In this document: piece after piece, positions 63,030 through 64,000 of the stretch | Layout of the letters: every line of letters starts with the position of its first letter | How positions within the stretch are numbered: position 1 is the stretch's first letter | The notes under the pieces: generated by a model | Seen by the model: the letters and a program-made list of their open reading frames with translations, nothing else | The model's database searches: none | What the model was told of the DNA's origin: nothing | Source: Sipunculus nudus | Taxonomy: Eukaryota; Annelida; Sipuncula; Golfingiida; Sipunculidae | Assembly (NCBI GenBank): GCA_026874595.1 | Contig: CM049314.1 | Span: 28,283,729-28,347,728, forward strand | Direction: 5' to 3' | Length of the DNA stretch: 64,000 bases | Program-made: the position numbers and the translations under genes

Positions 63030-63101
63030 CATTAGAATCCTTCCTGTTGACATCTGGACAGTTTGGATTCTTCAATATCTTTGTTGCTACAGCTATGTTA
63101 C
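63030..63101 (-). CDS. shark: Shark-like kinase exon 1 of the window: ankyrin repeat part
   Basis: 72 nt between acceptor CAG (63104-63102) and donor GTTAGT. It translates to an ankyrin-type segment with NIAVATKILKNPNCPDVN, ending RKDSNG, and finishes in phase 1 so that Gly is completed by the next exon (…SNG-STALHLA). It begins two bases into a codon, so another exon lies upstream, beyond the window or not recognised in 63102-64000. Confidence 0.8.
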
Positions 63102-63132
63102 CTGCATGTAATATAGGAACATATTATATTAT

Positions 63133-63320
63133 ACAGTAAAACCTCACTTTACAACCACCTCAGTTAAGAGACCACCTAAAAATAACAAACATTTTTCATG
63201 GTCCCAATTCATATTTGCTCTTCATATCAGACCTCCCTTAGATGACCACCTTGAAAGTGTGATTACTTTATTGAGGTACTGTTGGTGGTTGTAATTTTGA
63301 GTTTTTTTTAATATAATATA
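63133..63320 (+). mobile_element. one end of a TA-flanked DNA transposon
   Basis: TACAGTAAAACCTCACTTTACA followed by ACCACCTCAGTTAAGAGACC and GACCTCCCTTAGATGACCAC has the start and internal pattern of pogo/Tigger-type ends. No matching right end was found inside the window. Confidence 0.4.
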
Positions 63321-63329
63321 GATGTGTAT

Positions 63330-64000
63330 CAGTACTGTATCGAACTGACTAATGAATGAAAGCTGAGGCTCATATTGCCATCTACTCAAAAATTAATTGA
63401 AGTTCTATGAATGACAGGGTAGGTGGGTGGGTTTTAATGTGTCCAAGCACTACCAGTTAGATCTCTCAATTAATTTGGATGATTTTTTAAAGGATGAGTA
63501 ATTGACCAAATAAGAAGTATAATAATTTTGGGATAGATTGGTTAAGTTTGTTTCTGGATACAGATCCAGCAAAATATGCCCTTTTCTGTCTGATCAATGT
63601 GAGATCAATGACATAGCAATAACATCTCATGGCAGTGACAAAGGATTCCCACCAGAACATGGTCACTGCTGTTCGTTTACCATGAATGCATCCTGCAAAG
63701 GCCTTGGGTATGCTCTGAACACAGTGCGTGATCACCCAGTGACCTTCCACTCACATTCTGTGAGAAATAGCAGGATTCATCAGGTTTGGCAAGCAGCCAA
63801 ACGAACAGTCAGTTTTTGGTGAAAAAATCTGATTGGCTAAGAGTCTAAACAAAGATGCAAAAAATGTTAAAAGAAATCTGATTGGCTCAGTGTGTAAACA
63901 TACACAGTTGGTCCATGTTAAACTCATTCAGCACTGTAAGAGAGGATATATGCAAACAGTGGGGGATAACTGACCTCAAGCCAAACAAGTTTCTGAGATT
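63330..64000. other. no exon recognised at window edge
   Basis: Overlapping open frames on both strands (63487-63822) show no ankyrin, SH2 or other known motif. A direct repeat of CTGATTGGCT with AAACA (63828-63862; 63876-63900) is present. Confidence 0.4.

Larger units (their letters stand above)
35253..63101 (-). other. shark: Shark/HTK16-like SH2-ankyrin tyrosine kinase gene (5' end outside window)
   Basis: Fourteen minus-strand exons encode, in order: ankyrin repeats (63030-59900), an SH2 domain (59870-57460), an acidic linker (56829-56933), a proline-rich stretch (53231-53400) and a tyrosine kinase domain (52270-35253). This order is that of Shark/HTK16 non-receptor tyrosine kinases, which normally also have an N-terminal SH2 and more ankyrin repeats; those should lie beyond 64000. 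In Drosophila, Shark acts downstream of ITAM-type receptors such as Draper in engulfment; a similar role here is inference. The visible kinase has the glycine loop, VAIK lysine, helix-C Glu, HRDLAARN and DFG. The visible exons give about 602 codons. Three junctions are abnormal: exon 3/4 phase, exon 12/13 GT-AC, and no exon found between 13 and 14. Identity is confident; functional integrity of this allele is not. Confidence 0.9.

Noticed and set aside
63487-63822. Overlapping open frames on both strands near the window end
   Set aside because: No ankyrin, SH2 or transposase signature, and no consistent splice sites joining to kinase exon 1.
1-64000. Search for CRISPR arrays, operons, rRNA genes or a bacterial-type system
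   Set aside because: The window is clearly eukaryotic: spliced gene, SINE-like elements, AT microsatellites. The tRNA-like segments are heads of SINE-like elements rather than tRNA genes.

Overview
The window is eukaryotic, AT-rich, intron- and repeat-dense DNA. It fits an invertebrate, most likely a spiralian and probably a mollusc. Three things point that way: (1) a split gene for a Shark/HTK16-type tyrosine kinase (ankyrin repeats, SH2, proline-rich linker, kinase), a family known from invertebrates and absent from vertebrates; (2) interspersed repeats that end in long runs of GACGGACGGACAGAC-like sequence or carry AGGTCAAGGTCACAG-type blocks, common in mollusc genomes; (3) tRNA-headed SINE-like elements and many (TA)n and (TA)n(GA)n tracts. 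Species placement is inference only.

Layout. 1-6600: no recognisable gene; decayed interspersed repeats and AT microsatellites. 6820-8240: a minisatellite with a 62-bp period. 7383-29894: two direct tandem copies of one segment (copy A 7383-19089, copy B 19090-29894), each beginning inside the minisatellite. No convincing protein gene is visible in this segment; each copy carries a SINE-like element, microsatellites and SACR-like repeats. The copies differ by a few large indels. 29895-35250: single-copy flank, with one convincing but unidentified coding exon on the minus strand (31459-31579). 35253-63101: fourteen minus-strand exons of the Shark-like kinase, reading from high to low coordinate. 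The gene continues past 64000, where the first ankyrin repeats and the N-terminal SH2 domain should lie.

In the kinase gene, all other visible junctions join in phase with GT-AG sites, but three do not. (a) Exon 3 ends in phase 1 while exon 4 reads in phase 0, and exon 3's donor is the last unit of a ~32-bp minisatellite that copies the donor itself. (b) The junction between the HRD exon and the DFG exon joins perfectly in protein but needs a GT...AC intron, with a tRNA-like element abutting the acceptor. (c) The exon that should encode the APE motif to helix F is not visible between 43692 and 35462. These are the observations most worth checking: they mean unusual splicing, a decayed allele, or assembly error. 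Several introns hold short DNA transposons with visible terminal inverted repeats (hAT-like with an 8-bp target duplication, pogo/Tc1-like with a TA duplication, and a long-inverted-repeat element).

All calls are from reading the sequence. No database search was run.
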